A stretch of 64,000 bases of DNA from Lutraria lutraria (GCA_964023205.1 OZ026845.1:4660001-4724000); one strand, 5' to 3'. Positions 21,596-32,010 are shown, counted from the stretch's first letter. Made by a program: numbers and translations. Notes: a model not told the origin generated them from the letters alone.

Positions 21596-24500
21596 CTACT
21601 TTCTGACCCAGTCAGTAGCATTCAACCATTTAGGTTCATTTCTACTACGTGCTGGTCTCTTACGCGTGATGACGCTAGGTGGGTTGGGTCTTCTTGCTGG
21701 AATCACATATGGGGTATTGTCAGTAGAATTAGAACTAGCCTCTTTAGCATTCTCCAATCTACGTTTAGTATTAATTTGGATCGGTAGACCCATGAATGGC
21801 AATAATAAATTGCGGTGTACAGTTCTCACCTTACCTCTGCCATGTTCTAATTTGACTTGGAAAACTGGAATATCAGGGTTGGGTTGAGCAGTTACTACAT
21901 AGACCTCCTTGTCCCACTTGTCAGCTAATTTGTTGCGACCCTTAAGTCCTACCTTTCGGACAAGGACCCTATCACCAGGTTCTACTTTGGCCTCCCTGAC
22001 ACGCAAGTCATATCTCCTCTTATGACGATTTGATTGTCGCTTGCTTTCATTACTTGCCACTTTGTAAGCAAAGTCAAGTCTTTTCCTTAGATTGGCCACA
22101 TAATTGGACCTATCTTTCGACTTAAGAGCCGTATCGGGTTCAATACCCAGAAAGGCTTCAATTGCCAATCTAGGATGTCTCCCAAACATAAGGAAATGTG
22201 GAGTTAACCCAGTACTCTCATGACGAGTTGCATTATACGCATGCACTACAGCAGGAACATGAGCTTTCCAGTTAGTTTTCTTCTCCTCCTCTAAGGTGCC
22301 AAGCATATTTAACAAGGTTTGGTTAAACCGCTCTGGCATACCATTCCCCTGTGGATGATAAGGAGTGGTTCTCGACTTACTAATGTCGGCTATCTGGCAA
22401 AGCTCTTTGATGACTGCACTTTCAAAGTTCCTGCCCTGGTCACTATGTATAAAAGCATAATGACAAATAAATTGTTCAAAAAGAACCTTGGCTGTAGTAT
22501 GGGCAGTTTCATTACGTGTCGGGATTGCCTGCGCATAATGAGTAAAATGGTCAGTAATGACCAGTACATGTTCATATCCTCCAGATGACATCTCAATAGA
22601 AAGGAAATCCATACAAACCAGCTCCATAGGGTAGGTTGATGTAACTGATACTAATTTCGATGCTGGTCTTGATGGAGTCTTTCTACGGATGCATCTGGGG
22701 CAATTTCTTACTCTTTGCTCAACAAAGCTGTCCATATTAGGCCAATAAAACCTGGATTTTATCAAGGAGGTCGTCCTATCCCGACCCTGATGTCCAGCTT
22801 CATCATGCAGTCCTGAAAAAATAACATCATGATAAATGCTTGGTACAACAAGTTGGAAAACAGAATGGCCTCCAATCAAGGCTTTACGGTACAAAATATC
22901 ATCTGTTAAAATAAAATTAGACCATTCCCTCAAGTATTGGCTCACTGGCCCAGACTCCAATGACCTCTGGCGATTAGTCAACTTATAACCCCTTTTTACA
23001 ATTTCTAACACCCTAGCGATAACAGGATCTACATACTGTTCAGTTTTCCAGTCAATTTCACTTAACTGAGAACTGTTATAATCAACTGAGACAGATTGCA
23101 CAGTTTCTTTATTGACACTTACGCATTCAACAACAGGGGCTTCTTCCACACTAACAGTTTGAGCTAGGAAAAGGGCTTTAACTGCTTCGGGAAATACGAT
23201 ACCTTTGCCAGGATCAGAAACGGGCAGACGAGAGAGGTTATCAGCATCTATATTTGTTTTGTCAGAGCGATAACGAATGGTGAAATTATACGAGGACAAG
23301 GCAGCTAGCCATCGATGTGACATTGCATCAAGTTTAGCTGTAGTGAAGGCATATGTTAACGGATTGTTATCAGTGCGTACAATAAATTGATTACCATAAA
23401 GATAGTCGTGAAACTTGTCTACGACTGCCCACCGAAGAGCCAAAAACTCAAGTTTATGAGCTGGGTAATTACGCTCGGCTGAACGTAAACCCCTACTAGC
23501 ATAAGCCACTACTCTCTCCACTCCATCCTGTTCCTGATACAAAACGGCCCCAAGGCCTACACCACTTGCATCAGTATTGAGAATGAAGGGTTTATTGAAA
23601 TTTGCATAGGCAAGAATTGGAGCAGTAGTCAGTTTATCAATCAAGGTATCAAAAGCTTTCTGGTGATTACTTGACCAAATAATAGGCTTCATGTCTTTGA
23701 CCCGGCCTTTCTTGGTAGGATGGCCCACAAGAATGTCATTAAGTGGTTTTGCTAAACTGGCAAACCCTTTCACGTACCTCCTATAATATCCAGCAAACCC
23801 TAGAAAACGGCGGACATCCTTAACAGTAGAGGGTTGGGGCCATTCTTTCAAAACCTTGATCTTTTCAGGATCAGTTTCTACACCCCTTTCACTGACAACA
23901 TGACCTAAATAGGTAACTGAAGTTTGAAAGAACTCACATTTGGAGCCTTTCAATTTCAAACCACTCTGCTCAAGACGTTGAAAAACGGCTTCAAGTCTTT
24001 GCAAATGAAGGTCAATACTATCAGAAAAAATAATAATATCGTCTAAATAAATTAGACATTCTTTCAGGTTTAACTCTCCTAAACAACGTTCCATGAGCCT
24101 TTGAAAAGTAGCCGGTGCATTAGTCAGACCAAAGGCCATTCTATTGCATTCATAAAAACCTAAAGGACCTACCGAAAATGCGGTCTTGTGCTTATCAGTC
24201 TCTTTCATGGCAACCTGCCAATACCCAGATCTGAGGTCTAACTTAGAAAAATATTTGGAGCCTGAGAGAGAGTCAATAGTCTCATCAATCCTAGGAAGTG
24301 AATACGCGTCTTTTACAGTTTTATTGTTAAGACGACGAAAGTCTATGCATAAACGTAATGAGTTATCTTTCTTCCTTACAAGGACTATATTGGAAGAAAA
24401 TGGACTATGGGATTCACGGATCGCCCCGGCCTCCAACATTTCCTTCAAATGTTCCCTCACTTCTGTAAACATACCCGGGGGAATCCTTCTATGGGGCTCC

Positions 24501-25471
24501 TTAAATGGGGTAGGGTCATCTAAATGAATTTCATGTTCTACAATATTAGTACAACCAAGGTCAGTAATACCAGTGGAAAATATATGCTTCCATCTACTAA
24601 TAACATCAACAGCCTTTTCATATTGGACTGAGGAAAGGCCATCAGTGGGTATATTTATATCTAGCTCTTTAAGGGATTTAGAACTATTAATAGATTTAGA
24701 ACTAGTTCCTTCAGAAGGGTCTATCTCACGAATTACTTCTACACCCTGTAATGTACAAAGGGTCGATTTTGGATAGATAGTAACTGGCCGTGCAGACATA
24801 TTACAAACTCGGACTGGAATTTTAGAAAATGTGTGGCCAGGTTGGACTTTTACCACCCTCGGACATACATTGATATGATGGGAATGTTCATCAGTCTCAG
24901 TCACACCTACAGTCATATCACCAACATGTCTTACCCTACCAGTAACAGTTCTGGTTTCAAAAGCAGCTAACTTATATGGTTTTCTAGTAAACGCTTTCAC
25001 AGGTACTACCTGTGAACAAGTCAACAAATCAACAGCATTTTTCCATACATTTGCTACTTCATTCAAATCGCATGACTTAAAATGATTCAATACATTAGTA
25101 CCAACTATAACAGGCACATTTTTTGAATCCTGGTTGTCTGACACAATTAGTACTGGAACAGATACGGGATCAATTTTGCAAGAAGGTAGAGCAACCTCTA
25201 AAACTGCATACCCAGTATATGGTACTTTAGAGCCATTTGCACAAGTAATGTCTAAACTAAAATCTGTAAGACTCAACAATTTAGGCAAAGGATTAAAGGA
25301 ATTATAAAATGACTCACTAACAGTAGTGATCATAGATCCTGTGTCAATTAAAGCATTACACAATTTTCCTTGTAATAAAACAGTTGTAACATAAGAATTT
25401 CCAACAAGTGGAAGATTGTTGGGACATTGTTCGAACCCTTGACCTCTATTTGTCCCTTCAGTAGAAGTCAC
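21596..25471 (-). CDS. Gypsy Pol polyprotein, copy A
   Basis: The track gives 1291 codons from a GTG; no ATG occurs before the protease active site, so translation most likely enters from gag by -1 frameshifting. Domains: aspartic protease with DTGS near residue 43; reverse transcriptase with LRLCIDFRRLN, LDLRSGYWQV and YLDD near 473; RNase H with NTDASG near 632 and RTDNN; integrase with HHCC finger (HDEAGHQ ... NCPRC, ~885-925), then Asp in CMDF (~953), Asp in HSDQGRNF (~1011) and Glu in GMPERFN (~1046); a basic C-terminal region after ~1150. Compared with copy B, three residues are lost and others changed just before the second catalytic Asp, and the RNase H-integrase linker has Asp where copy B has a conserved Gly. 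These probably weaken the enzyme. No internal stop. Confidence 0.95.
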   Translation of the reverse strand: MTSTEGTNRGQGFEQCPNNLPLVGNSYVTTVLLQGKLCNALIDTGSMITTVSESFYNSFNPLPKLLSLTDFSLDITCANGSKVPYTGYAVLEVALPSCKIDPVSVPVLIVSDNQDSKNVPVIVGTNVLNHFKSCDLNEVANVWKNAVDLLTCSQVVPVKAFTRKPYKLAAFETRTVTGRVRHVGDMTVGVTETDEHSHHINVCPRVVKVQPGHTFSKIPVRVCNMSARPVTIYPKSTLCTLQGVEVIREIDPSEGTSSKSINSSKSLKELDINIPTDGLSSVQYEKAVDVISRWKHIFSTGITDLGCTNIVEHEIHLDDPTPFKEPHRRIPPGMFTEVREHLKEMLEAGAIRESHSPFSSNIVLVRKKDNSLRLCIDFRRLNNKTVKDAYSLPRIDETIDSLSGSKYFSKLDLRSGYWQVAMKETDKHKTAFSVGPLGFYECNRMAFGLTNAPATFQRLMERCLGELNLKECLIYLDDIIIFSDSIDLHLQRLEAVFQRLEQSGLKLKGSKCEFFQTSVTYLGHVVSERGVETDPEKIKVLKEWPQPSTVKDVRRFLGFAGYYRRYVKGFASLAKPLNDILVGHPTKKGRVKDMKPIIWSSNHQKAFDTLIDKLTTAPILAYANFNKPFILNTDASGVGLGAVLYQEQDGVERVVAYASRGLRSAERNYPAHKLEFLALRWAVVDKFHDYLYGNQFIVRTDNNPLTYAFTTAKLDAMSHRWLAALSSYNFTIRYRSDKTNIDADNLSRLPVSDPGKGIVFPEAVKALFLAQTVSVEEAPVVECVSVNKETVQSVSVDYNSSQLSEIDWKTEQYVDPVIARVLEIVKRGYKLTNRQRSLESGPVSQYLREWSNFILTDDILYRKALIGGHSVFQLVVPSIYHDVIFSGLHDEAGHQGRDRTTSLIKSRFYWPNMDSFVEQRVRNCPRCIRRKTPSRPASKLVSVTSTYPMELVCMDFLSIEMSSGGYEHVLVITDHFTHYAQAIPTRNETAHTTAKVLFEQFICHYAFIHSDQGRNFESAVIKELCQIADISKSRTTPYHPQGNGMPERFNQTLLNMLGTLEEEKKTNWKAHVPAVVHAYNATRHESTGLTPHFLMFGRHPRLAIEAFLGIEPDTALKSKDRSNYVANLRKRLDFAYKVASNESKRQSNRHKRRYDLRVREAKVEPGDRVLVRKVGLKGRNKLADKWDKEVYVVTAQPNPDIPVFQVKLEHGRGKVRTVHRNLLLPFMGLPIQINTKRRLENAKEASSNSTDNTPYVIPARRPNPPSVITRKRPARSRNEPKWLNATDWVRK

Positions 25472-25473
25472 TG

Positions 25474-26505
25474 CTAGTTTAAAGCCTTATTAAAACTATT
25501 TTTAGGGTTATTACCTTGATTCCTGTGTCTTTTTAGCTCCACAAGATCACTTTCCATTCTTTCCATTCGCGTGTTCATCGCCACCAACTGTCCAGTAAGT
25601 GTCTCTAACTGCTGTTGTAGCTTACCATCATCAACATTTAACTTTTGACAATTTACAGGTTTGGAATTTGAGTTAGACAAGGTATTGGACTTAGGGCCGA
25701 CCGAGGATAAGTCCTCCTCTATCTTCCTCAATTCCATCCTCAATAAATTAAAATATCTAATACTTTCAAACTTATACCTAGAGGCATTTTTCAATTCCCC
25801 ATCCCTTAAGCCAGACCACAGCCTATTTCTTAGCATCTCGTCTTTGGCTAACGGATCTAAGTCAAGGTTACTATTACATAGCAATTGTTCTAGCCGCATA
25901 CTGTAAGACGCAACTGACTCATTTGGCTCCTGCCTCGCACTATAGAACTGTTCTTTTACCCGTTCAGAAGAAGCAACAGTTCCATATATGCCCTCAAGTC
26001 CCTGCTTTATGTCGTGAACCGAGGCAGGCTCCCCTAAATGCAACAATACGGACCTTGCCTTACCTTTAAGACTGTTCCTGATCGCCTCTAAAATAATATG
26101 GTGATCATATAAGCCACCTCTAATTAAACAATTGAGATCGTACTTCCACACCTGAAAATCACACTCATTCGGTCTATTTTCCCCAGAGAAAAATGGGAGT
26201 TTCGGTAATCTGGCATGGGTAGCTCCATATTGGTAATAACTACCACTGGAGTGTTCTAACAGGGAAGATGTTCGAATGGCAGGGGGTGGAGGTCGTGCAG
26301 GCGGTACATCTTCATGTACACGACTACTGTAATTATCTCTCTCTGATATATTGGGAAGATGTCCAGTACGGGGTTGGCTATGTATAGGGGCAGGTGTACT
26401 ACAAGAAGGCGTGACATGATACTGTCCAGACTCTTTCAGGATTCTGAGAGCATCATCAATTTCTGCCTGTTTTACCCCAGGTAATACAAAAGTAGTTTCA
26501 TTCAT
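25474..26505 (-). CDS. Gypsy Gag, copy A
   Basis: 343 residues from an ATG. The central part (~95-245) is capsid-like: LPFFSGENRPNECDFQVWKY, AIRNSLKGKARSVLLHLG, YGTVASSERVKEQFYSARQ and ESVASYSMRLEQLL. This pattern resembles Gag of the PNMA/ZCCHC12-related Gypsy group (family knowledge). Residues ~295-330 are a predicted coiled coil (LQQQLETLTGQLVAMNTRME). No CCHC zinc knuckle is present; a basic tail (ELKRHRNQGNNPKNSFNK) may bind RNA instead. The protein would assemble the retrotransposon particle. It ends at TAG directly after the TTTAAAC slippery site and is identical in length to the copy-B Gag. Confidence 0.93.
   Translation of the reverse strand: MNETTFVLPGVKQAEIDDALRILKESGQYHVTPSCSTPAPIHSQPRTGHLPNISERDNYSSRVHEDVPPARPPPPAIRTSSLLEHSSGSYYQYGATHARLPKLPFFSGENRPNECDFQVWKYDLNCLIRGGLYDHHIILEAIRNSLKGKARSVLLHLGEPASVHDIKQGLEGIYGTVASSERVKEQFYSARQEPNESVASYSMRLEQLLCNSNLDLDPLAKDEMLRNRLWSGLRDGELKNASRYKFESIRYFNLLRMELRKIEEDLSSVGPKSNTLSNSNSKPVNCQKLNVDDGKLQQQLETLTGQLVAMNTRMERMESDLVELKRHRNQGNNPKNSFNKALN
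25477..25483 (-). promoter_or_regulatory. -1 ribosomal frameshift site TTTAAAC, copy A
   Basis: In the gag frame the codons read GCT TTA AAC TAG, so the heptamer is T TTA AAC, a canonical slippery sequence of N NNW WWH form. Slippage by -1 reads TTT AAA CTA GCA and joins the pol frame. A TAA lies two codons upstream of TTT in the pol frame, so the overlap is only about a dozen bases. Possible stimulators downstream are GGGACA with TGTCCC (starting ~20 nt after the heptamer) and CCAACAA with TTGTTGG further on. Confidence 0.88.
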
Positions 26506-26759
26506 TGTACTTGTACAAGTTAGTAAGGTTAATATTAATTTGGGTATTTACTAAACACCAACTTAATTTCAATAACAGATGAATCTCTGACACAACCAGT
26601 GGAAGAGAATATGACACCACCAAAATAAAGTAGACTATAATTAAAATGTCCACATTTACTATTACAAATGCCTAGGCTTAAAATGTGAAATTCAAATCAC
26701 TTAGTAAGTAGGACAAAACTTACAACATTAAGGTCTCTTAAGCTGAAGTATACAACACA

Positions 26760-27073
26760 GTACAAATATTCAATGAGTAAAGTTCAAGAACTAGTGTACA
26801 GGTAAGTATTACACAATAGAGCAGTATAAACTATCAATAGTAAAATTCAAGGACTAGTGTATAGGTAAGTATTACACATTAGGTCAGTATAAACTATCAA
26901 TAGTAAAGTTCAATTACCAGTGTAGTGATAAATACAACACAATAGGGCAGTATAAACTATCAATAGTAAAGTTCAATTACCAGTGTAGTGATAAATACAA
27001 CACAATAGGGCAGTATAAACTATCAACGGTAAATTACAATTACCAGAATAGTGATAAATACAACACAATAGGA
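26760..27073 (-). repeat. Five 63-bp repeats in the Gypsy leader, copy A
   Basis: Five consecutive units of about 63 bp share GTATAAACTATCAATAGTAA and ACACAATAGGGCA blocks; units three and four are identical, the outer ones more diverged. They lie in the 5' untranslated leader ~250-570 nt upstream of gag. Leader repeats can affect packaging or translation; no role can be shown here. Confidence 0.88.
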
Positions 27074-28190
27074 TCTTAATTTCTAACAAATATACAATCA
27101 CCTTGCAGTGACAACTTCACAGACAATACTATCCAATCATGAAGTGAATGTTTCACTGTTTTATTACTTTAATTAGCTATGAGTTTCTTACACGCAAAAC
27201 TAAAACTGTATAATTATGTTATAAATAGACAATACTTGTATGCATAACCACCCAACCAGGTTGTGACTAAAGAAAGTTAAACAACAAGACACACTCCTAA
27301 GCATCAGCAACTACAATGCTACAAATACTAAATACTACATCTGAAATGGTAATTGCTAAAATGAAGCAGAATTCACCTCATACAATGGACATAAGTGGTT
27401 CTCCAGGGTCCTATTACAAACAGACCAGTTGAGAAAATCTCATGTTATAAATATTTGGGAAAAATAAGAGTTAATAATGATGAACGATATGTTAAGATGT
27501 ATATGAATGATAAACAATGTTAATAATACATGCTCACCAAACACCTAATAACAAGTTATCAACAACACCCTTGTACCATGTGCTTGTGAAGTGTCCATAT
27601 CTCATCAAAAATTACTTCAATAGTCTGAAAAATAATTTAAAAAGAGGAAAATGACAATGAACAATTTATCAATTCATACATAATAATACATTATACAAAC
27701 TTAACATAAAACTTTTTTTTTTCAGTACACTATTTTCAACCTGAATACACTAAATAACATCATGTAACTAACATGTACTTCAATGTATGTCCTAGTGAAA
27801 TTCAACAAAAGCTGTCACATAATTAAATAAACCACTGTCAATAATAGTGAATTTAATAATACACAAAACTAAAATTTGGCACTGATGCCACTGTACGACA
27901 CAGACACGCTACTCCTGTCCACCTGAATGCACTGGTCAAGCACCTCATGTACTTCACACACTCTATATGAAAAATATGTGTTTAAACTAAATATCACATT
28001 ATAAATGATACTCCACCAACGTCCCAATCAATAAACAAATACTTCCTTCTTGTTGCCACACTGTGTTATTCTTCCGGTACCGGTACCTTTATTTTCCAAA
28101 CTACCATACCCCACCTATCATCAAAATTCCTCGAACCACATGTAATATTCTTCTTTTCTGTTTCTTTCCTCAAACCACACTGGCCACCAT

Positions 28191-28726
28191 TGTCACGCTT
28201 ATATTCGGTTCCTTTTTGGTGTGGGTAACCGAAAACGTAGATTTCTACTCTGAGGAAATGTCTGTAGAGAGAATAAAATAACACGTCTGACTTCTATGAA
28301 AGTTTATAGTAAATGCCAAGATATATATGATAACAAAAGCAAAATGAAAACAACATGAATAGTAATGAAATAATGATATAGAAAGAACAACATGAATACA
28401 ATAATTTACAAAAGTGTCTTTTACATAAATGGTATACCTGTAGAGAGAATAAAATAACACGTCTGACTTCTATGAAAGTTTATAGTAAATGCGAGTTGAA
28501 AAAGGTGCGCATGCGTGTTGTGGATTTTCTGAAATAAATTAAAGATTAGTAAATTATTGTGATGAAATGACGAAATGGAGTATTAAATGAAAGTAAATGA
28601 ATGATTTAATGATAAATGATGAGATAAATGGAGAAAGTGAAAAAAATATAAATAAACAACCGGATGTACATATGTACAAAGTACGGTGGACCATTATGGC
28701 CACCTACAATACTTGACTCTGCGACA
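28191..28726 (-). repeat. 5' LTR, Gypsy copy A
   Basis: 536 bp with the same ~50-bp internal duplication as the 3' LTR. On the minus strand it starts TGTCGCAGAG and ends AAGCGTGACA. It would supply promoter and transcription start; a TTTATTTATATTTTTTTC stretch near the start could be TATA-like. The TACA target duplication follows at 28727-28730. Confidence 0.93.
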
Positions 28727-30143
28727 TACATGTCAACGAAAACCAGTTACATGTACTTTACTGGCCAAATGATTAAGCAGGGGTTTATTTAATTTCCTTA
28801 ATATAATGTCAGGACGGACTACAGACAGACAAATAAACAGACAGACAGGCGTTCTCACAAGACTTGTTTTGTGGTGTTGTCTCTTTGATATTTTTGTTCA
28901 TTCAAACCACAATATACTCATTATTTCTAGAACACAACTTTTAACCCCATAATGACTGAATGAACAGAACAACACAAAATCATCATATGTTCATGACAGA
29001 CAGACGAGCGGACGTTCTTACGAGAGCTAGCTTATGTTGTTGTTTTTTCTTCTATATTCCTTTACTATTTTTCAACCCCACAAGCATGTTTTATTAACCC
29101 CATAAGACCTATAACGGTGGTATGTACGTACTGTAACCCTATAATGTCGATTTGTACTAACCCTAACCCCACGACCTACCTCTGGTATGTACGGACGGAC
29201 TCACGGACGGACGGACAATCTCATTACTATATCGCTATTGCATCGAAAATACATATCGTGTCGTCAAGTGTTTGCATAAACAACAAATTTATCATTATTA
29301 GAAAATTCATGAATTGTATCTTGTCTTAAATAACAGTGGATCTCTATCCGAGGAAAAGCAACAACTACTCCGAATACAATTTCTAATTTAGTACGGGAGA
29401 TATATTCGGTGAACAGAGCTCCCCTGAGAGCTTTATATGAAAACGTTTACGAATACAGCTCACCGAGTAGTGTAGCTCTATTCCAAGGATCCCTATAGGG
29501 TGTGACAGTGCGTCACGGCATAAAAATACAATCGATTAACAGAATTTTAGAAAGATTGCTGATTAGGTTCGATTGATATACGTCGTGATATAATTCCTTT
29601 GGGTTCACCGTGAATGGACACACTACACACTGTGTTTAGACTATGACAATTACAAAATGATGTAATGGTTCACGGCCACTGGTCCATTACACAGTCATTA
29701 GAGTATAATATTCAATGACAAACAATTGATATCAGCGCATGTTAGCAGTCGCTTATGTTAATCTAGGTACATGTATAAGTATAATTTCTACTTAACACGA
29801 GTTCGCTTTTTCAATATGCATACATACGAGCACATGTACTTTTGTACTTAAAATTTAATGATATTTGTTTCTAAGATACCCCAATACAAAAACGCATGCA
29901 TACAATCGTTCATACATATCTTTTATATAATACATTGTAAATAGTACATGATGGTATTATTAAAGTTAGCACAAATAAGGTTTCACTATCAATGTACAAA
30001 CATGATGTGATACTCGTAGTAGGTTCAACACAATATTCAGTTAATGAGAAAACTGTTCGTTTCTAGAGATCAATTTATGGTACAAATACATTGCTGACTT
30101 TTAAATTACAATGGATTGAGTATTAGTCATCAACATGACACAT

Positions 30144-30395
30144 TTATGATAAGAGCGAAAAGAACATTTCAGAAATGAACCTTTGTCTATTTGCATAAAA
30201 TGGAATAGTCAATTGATTAGTCAATTCAAAATGATAATCGTCCTCTACAATGTTTTCATTGCATAATTTACAAGTTCTATTCGCTTTGTCTAGTTTGTTG
30301 AATCCACCACGTTCAATAATTATGTAATGAATGAGCATCGACCTATCTAAGTATATATAGTCCATGATCATATCATGTTGGAATTTGATACTCAT
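30144..30395 (-). pseudogene. LINE C-terminal zinc-finger fragment
   Basis: An 83-codon open frame with CKLCNENIVEDDYHFELTNQ, matching the Cys-Cys-His part of the zf-RVT finger seen in the LINE at 8870-9799; the last Cys of the finger is not kept. The surrounding RT sequence is absent. It is a small relic, duplicated at 62974-63225. Confidence 0.6.
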
Positions 30396-30497
30396 TGTCT
30401 GTATTTGTAAAAACTATCAACGGTGAGCAATACACTCACGTACGCAAACACGTGCACGTGCGTGTATGAACGAGTATGGTAGTAAGAACCATCGCGT

Positions 30498-30954
30498 TAG
30501 TCTGGAGTTCCTTCCCCTTACACTATGTTATCGGGTCAGGCAAAGCGCAATAATGGCGGCGTCCTCTGTACATTCTAAAATATGCATATCTTCTTATATC
30601 AAGTGATCAAGTGCTTGTGAGGGTTGGTAATGAATCCTATTTATATGATATATATCATAGATGTCCGTTTTTAGATGATCACAAAAGATTTTTTTGGAAA
30701 CTATAAACTATAATAAAGACTCACGTCCGAAATTATAGCTACTTCATGAAAGTATACATATCAACAAATAAGAATGATCATTAAAATATCTCACCGCTGT
30801 TACAATATTAGTACATAAACAATTAAAATTAGGCATAACATCACAAATTGTCAGTCAAAATAAGAATATTCCGCTGCCTGTGCATTACCACTGAAGGCCG
30901 CCATTATTGAGCTTTGCCTGACGTAATTGTAGAGCACGTCCGGGAACCAGACTA
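30498..30954. mobile_element. 457-bp Mutator-like MITE with 9-bp target duplication
   Basis: Termini TAGTCTGGAGTTCC and GGAACCAGACTA are inverted. Inner arms share GTCAGGCAAAGC and CAATAATGGCGGC in inverted orientation. The direct repeat CCATCGCGT flanks it (30489-30497 and 30955-30963). No transposase. The foldback element to its right has inserted into its right target duplication. Copy B: 63328-63792. Confidence 0.82.
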
Positions 30955-31303
30955 CCATCGCGTGTGTAGCAACGCTAAATGTCGCATTTGACATTATATG
31001 TCGCAAGGCTGACGCTATATGTCGCAGCATCAACGCTAAATGTCGCACTCCTATATCAACCTCAATAATGCAGAGTTATCGTTCCCGCTACATCCCTACA
31101 CACTCGAATATGTTTAATAAAATATTGTTTATCCGTTCATAATAATGTTTAGCTTACCCCCTCTTAATTTTTTTCCGTGATTTGCTGGTTTGCATTGGGA
31201 TTTTATTTTTTATCTTGGCATTTGTTGTATATCGCCGTCGCCGGTATGTGCATGTGTGTGTGTTGATTGAACGAGACGTGATTGACTTGCACACTAAAGA
31301 TAT

Positions 31304-31596
31304 GATGTTTGTTTGTTTCATCAGGTTTAACGCCTATTTCAACATAAGTTCAGTCTTATCATGGCGGGCAATTATCCTAACCAGCTTTCCTGGATGTCAT
31401 TTAGGCCTTAATTAGTACTAACCACATTCTATCCACAAGCTTCTGCCAAGCTATCCCACATAATTTAAAGGTGGAGGACAATATGATGTAATATCAGTCA
31501 AATTTGCCACGGACAGCATGAGTCTCGTCCGGTGTTCGAACTCACAACCTCTCGATCATCAGACAAACGCTATAACAACTGAGCTAGCCAGGCGGG
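31304..31596 (-). mobile_element. tRNA-derived SINE, second family member
   Basis: Same family as 14258-14545. On the minus strand: head GCCTGGCTAGCTCAGTTGTT with B box GAGTTCGAACACC, body, and (AAAC)n tail. An imperfect 12-bp flank repeat, CACTAAAGATAT and CACTAACGATAT, supports an insertion (31292-31303 and 31597-31608). It sits inside the foldback element. Confidence 0.85.
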
Positions 31597-32010
31597 CACT
31601 AACGATATAAACTTTCACATTAACGACATTGACTCTCCCACTAATGATATGGATTCGCACAGTAACGTTGTGCACTCTCGCAGTAATGCTATTGATGATT
31701 TGAACTTTCCCACAAATGATATAGATTCGCATATTAAGGATATGGACTGCCCCATTAATGATATTGATTTTAACACTAACGTGTCGGACTCTCCCGCTTA
31801 TCAAATGGATTCGCACACTAACCATATGGACTTTCCCACTAATGATACCTAGATTCGCACACTTACGATTTGGACTCTCCCACTAATGATATAGGATCGC
31901 ACACTAATGATATAGGTTCGCACACTAAGAAATAGAATCGCACACTAACGGCACAGAATTGCACACAGTTAGTGTCACTAACGATGTGACTCGCACACTA
32001 ACGATATAAA
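31597..32010. repeat. About 30-bp degenerate minisatellite
   Basis: Units run CACTAATGATAT, then GGATTCGCACA or GGACTCTCCCA variants. About 14 units with much divergence, ending near 32010. The open frames on both strands here are repeat translations. It extends from the right SINE flank, whose target duplication itself resembles a unit, so the SINE landed inside the array. Confidence 0.85.

Larger units (their letters stand above)
20197..28726 (-). mobile_element. Full-length Ty3/Gypsy LTR retrotransposon, copy A
   Basis: The 8530-bp element is on the minus strand with two 536-bp LTRs, TG...CA ends and a 4-bp target duplication TACA (20193-20196 and 28727-28730). In coding order: 5' LTR, ~1.7-kb leader, gag, pol (protease, RT, RNase H, integrase), ~0.85-kb 3' UTR, purine tract, 3' LTR. 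The LTRs differ at only about four sites by eye, suggesting a young insertion. No chromodomain or envelope gene is present. The sequence just inside the 5' LTR begins ATGGTGGCCAG; TGG at its second base suits a primer-binding site, but I cannot assign the tRNA. Confidence 0.95.
20049..29507. mobile_element. TIR element split by a nested Gypsy retrotransposon
   Basis: Ends TGTCACACTCTATAGGG (left) and the inverse of TGTCACACCCTATAGGG (right) bracket the Gypsy element. Removing 20197-28726 plus one TACA leaves about 0.93 kb with imperfect TIRs. The interior includes GACAGACAGAC and GGACGGACGGAC runs. Homology to the uninterrupted copy at 36455-37087 runs along both flanks and meets where the Gypsy target site lies. 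No transposase remains, so it is a non-autonomous DNA transposon of unknown superfamily; I could not fix its target duplication. Confidence 0.75.
11482..31060. repeat. Segmental duplication, copy A distal block
   Basis: Pairs with 44284-64000 in direct orientation. Identity stays high through SINEs, LINE relic, Gypsy element and MITEs. The main indels are the 145-bp-repeat element (12070-13365, only A), the Tigger-like MITE (49711-50375, only B), a 466-bp stretch (46586-47051, only B) and about 140 bp near 51217 (only B). Confidence 0.92.

Noticed and set aside
24186..24776. Plus-strand open frames inside pol
   Set aside because: Antisense shadows of the long pol frame.
30965..31060. Regular short units resembling a CRISPR array
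   Set aside because: Units are contiguous variants with no spacers of constant length, the genome is animal, and the array forms a transposon arm.
31559..31852. Open frames on both strands with repeated His/Asp-rich or Val/Ile-rich peptides
   Set aside because: Translation of the ~30-bp minisatellite; no start context or splice signal.
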